Below are positions 63,147-64,000 of a DNA stretch of 64,000 nt, piece by piece. How positions within the stretch are numbered: position 1 is the stretch's first letter; each line of letters begins with the position of its first letter. Below the pieces are notes generated by a model. The model was not told where the DNA came from. It worked only from the letters and a program-made list of their open reading frames with translations, and did not search any database. The stretch covers positions 55,095 through 119,094 of the forward strand of contig CAMVOL010000003.1 of the NCBI GenBank assembly GCA_947169105.1. The letters are read 5' to 3'. This stretch comes from an uncultured Bacteroidales bacterium (GTDB lineage: Bacteria; Bacteroidota; Bacteroidia; Bacteroidales; WCHB1-69). A program made the translations under genes and the position numbers.

Positions 63147-63700
63147 AAAAAAGAGTTTTTATATCTGCATTAGTGGCAAGTCTTTTTGTGATTTTTGCCG
63201 CATGCAAGGACAAATCTTGTTCGTTTGAGGATATGGAATATGATGCTGCCACGAAGCAATGCGAGTGCATACATGCACCCAATTTGACTCCGCCCAAATT
63301 GCTAACGAATGGGTATAACACGTGTTCAGACATCATTGATTTTTTCTATGGCGAAGTGAAAGACAACAAGGAATACCCCTATTTTTCACATGAGGGCGAC
63401 ACTTTGATGGTTTGTGGCTGGCTTTGCAACTATGAATCTGATATAGACACTGTTAATATTTTAATGAAGATACAAGATAAACCTTATTATGGGGGGGCGA
63501 TAACAGAGAATAATACGTTGAACATTCATGTGGAAAAGAATCAATTGGATTCAATTGAAAATGGACAATATCATGTGCGAGGAGTATTAACATTTACTCC
63601 ATTAGATATAGGCTATTCTGTTGCTTCTCCTTACCCCTATTCGTCAACTGCTTGCTATGCTCCGTATTTTGCAATTAAAGCATTGGATATTCATAGATAA
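63143..63700 (+). CDS. Small predicted lipoprotein
   Basis: 185 residues from the ATG at 63143, overlapping the previous stop. Signal MKKRVFISALVASLFVIFAAC with lipobox FAAC. The mature part has Cys pairs (CECIHAPN, VCGWLCNYES) and beta-rich segments (LNIHVEKNQLDSI, VRGVLTFTPLDIG). No family recognised. Co-translated with the fibre-like gene, suggesting a common structure or assembly role. Confidence 0.75.
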   Translation: MKKRVFISALVASLFVIFAACKDKSCSFEDMEYDAATKQCECIHAPNLTPPKLLTNGYNTCSDIIDFFYGEVKDNKEYPYFSHEGDTLMVCGWLCNYESDIDTVNILMKIQDKPYYGGAITENNTLNIHVEKNQLDSIENGQYHVRGVLTFTPLDIGYSVASPYPYSSTACYAPYFAIKALDIHR

Positions 63701-63710
63701 ATAGCGTTTT

Positions 63711-63959
63711 ATGAAAACATTCAAATCAATAATTTTTTTAGGATTGTGCTTTTGTTTGACATTTGTCAACGCACAACAGCAAGTATCAAGGGAAGAAGCT
63801 GTCAATGCAGCAATTAATACGCTGAGATATGAATCTCAAGATGATTTTGTAAATAGATTGGTGGACACCGTATTTTCATTAAGAAACAATGGAAACACTA
63901 TATTATTCGAGGTTCATTTTTCCGATAATAAGATAGTTCTATTGACTGTCAATGCCTGA
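63711..63959 (+). CDS. Short secreted protein resembling the propeptide of T9SS/C10-type proteins
   Basis: 82 residues. Signal peptide MKTFKSIIFLGLCFCLTFVN (to AQ). The rest, VSREEAVNAAINTLRYE and NTILFEVHFSDNKIVLLTVN, resembles the N-terminal propeptide that precedes the mature part of many Bacteroidetes secreted peptidases and T9SS cargo (EVxFxNGKxVLLSGN pattern). It stops exactly where the next segment would begin. Either a free-standing inhibitor-like protein or a truncated gene. The remaining 41 nt of the window do not continue the frame. Confidence 0.6.
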   Translation: MKTFKSIIFLGLCFCLTFVNAQQQVSREEAVNAAINTLRYESQDDFVNRLVDTVFSLRNNGNTILFEVHFSDNKIVLLTVNA

Positions 63960-64000
63960 AATAAGTTGACCGTTTTTTATCACTAAAACCAATAAAAAAA

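Overview
The window comes from a chromosome of a Bacteroidetes bacterium, most likely order Bacteroidales. Three things point there. Promoters fit the Bacteroidetes -7 consensus TAnnTTTG, usually followed by GC-rich bases. Type IX secretion (T9SS) parts and substrates are scattered through the window: a PorV/PorQ-family barrel, PorD, a PorE-like OmpA protein and proteins with T9SS-type C-terminal domains. The gene neighbourhoods are those of the phylum (rpoZ-coaBC-porD-recN; a DUF2520 domain next to a KdsC-like domain). No prophage, insertion sequence, CRISPR array or rRNA operon is visible. Three tRNA genes are present (Thr-CGT, Cys-GCA, Arg-CCT).

Layout. 1-4153 (-): the N-terminal 1384+ residues of a giant secreted protein made of Ig/PKD-like repeats. 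4.6-7.6 kb (-): lipoprotein, glnA and a small membrane protein, closed by a strong terminator. 7.6-14.5 kb (-): a tight operon greA, HIT protein, unknown, transketolase N-terminal subunit, LptF/LptG-type permease, glycosyltransferase, dxs. 14.6-24.3 kb (-): a three-gene outer-membrane operon encoding a TonB-dependent-receptor-like protein, a 1582-residue secreted protein and a PorV/PorQ-like barrel. 24.4-32.4 kb: small membrane protein (-), mutS (+), then an MbnP-like lipoprotein, a DUF4468 protein, a T9SS cargo protein and an aminotransferase-kinase fusion (-). 32.6-35.7 kb (+): PfkB kinase, ispE and a DUF2520-KdsC fusion. 35.7-43.7 kb: rfbC and a radical SAM gene (-), folA-thpR-FecCD permease (+), two small envelope proteins (+), a PorE-like protein and mazG (-). 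43.7-45.2 kb: tRNA cluster with a Cys-rich lipoprotein gene and aroK. 45.2-60 kb: housekeeping (ybeY, mnmG, comEC, bamD, rpoZ, coaBC, porD, recN, gmk, nadD, thyA, threonine-synthase-like). 60-64 kb (+): a membrane LytTR regulator followed by small secreted proteins and lipoproteins that look lineage-specific.

The most interesting material is between and within the ordinary genes. (1) Dispersed intergenic repeats: a promoter-associated element upstream of three unrelated genes, a composite element whose hairpins covary between copies, and a palindromic GTAGAGACG element, one copy of which forms part of a lipoprotein signal peptide. (2) A cluster of parS-like palindromes (TTTCACGTGAAA core) around mnmG. 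(3) Two enzyme fusions. (4) A tRNA-Cys with altered elbow bases, separated from aroK by a terminator that may act as an attenuator. (5) A 22-bp inverted repeat covering the promoter of the TonB/PorV operon. I do not see a clear, wholly new multi-gene system. The best candidates for undescribed biology are the repeat families, the TonB/1582-residue/PorV operon and the LytTR-led cluster at the right end.
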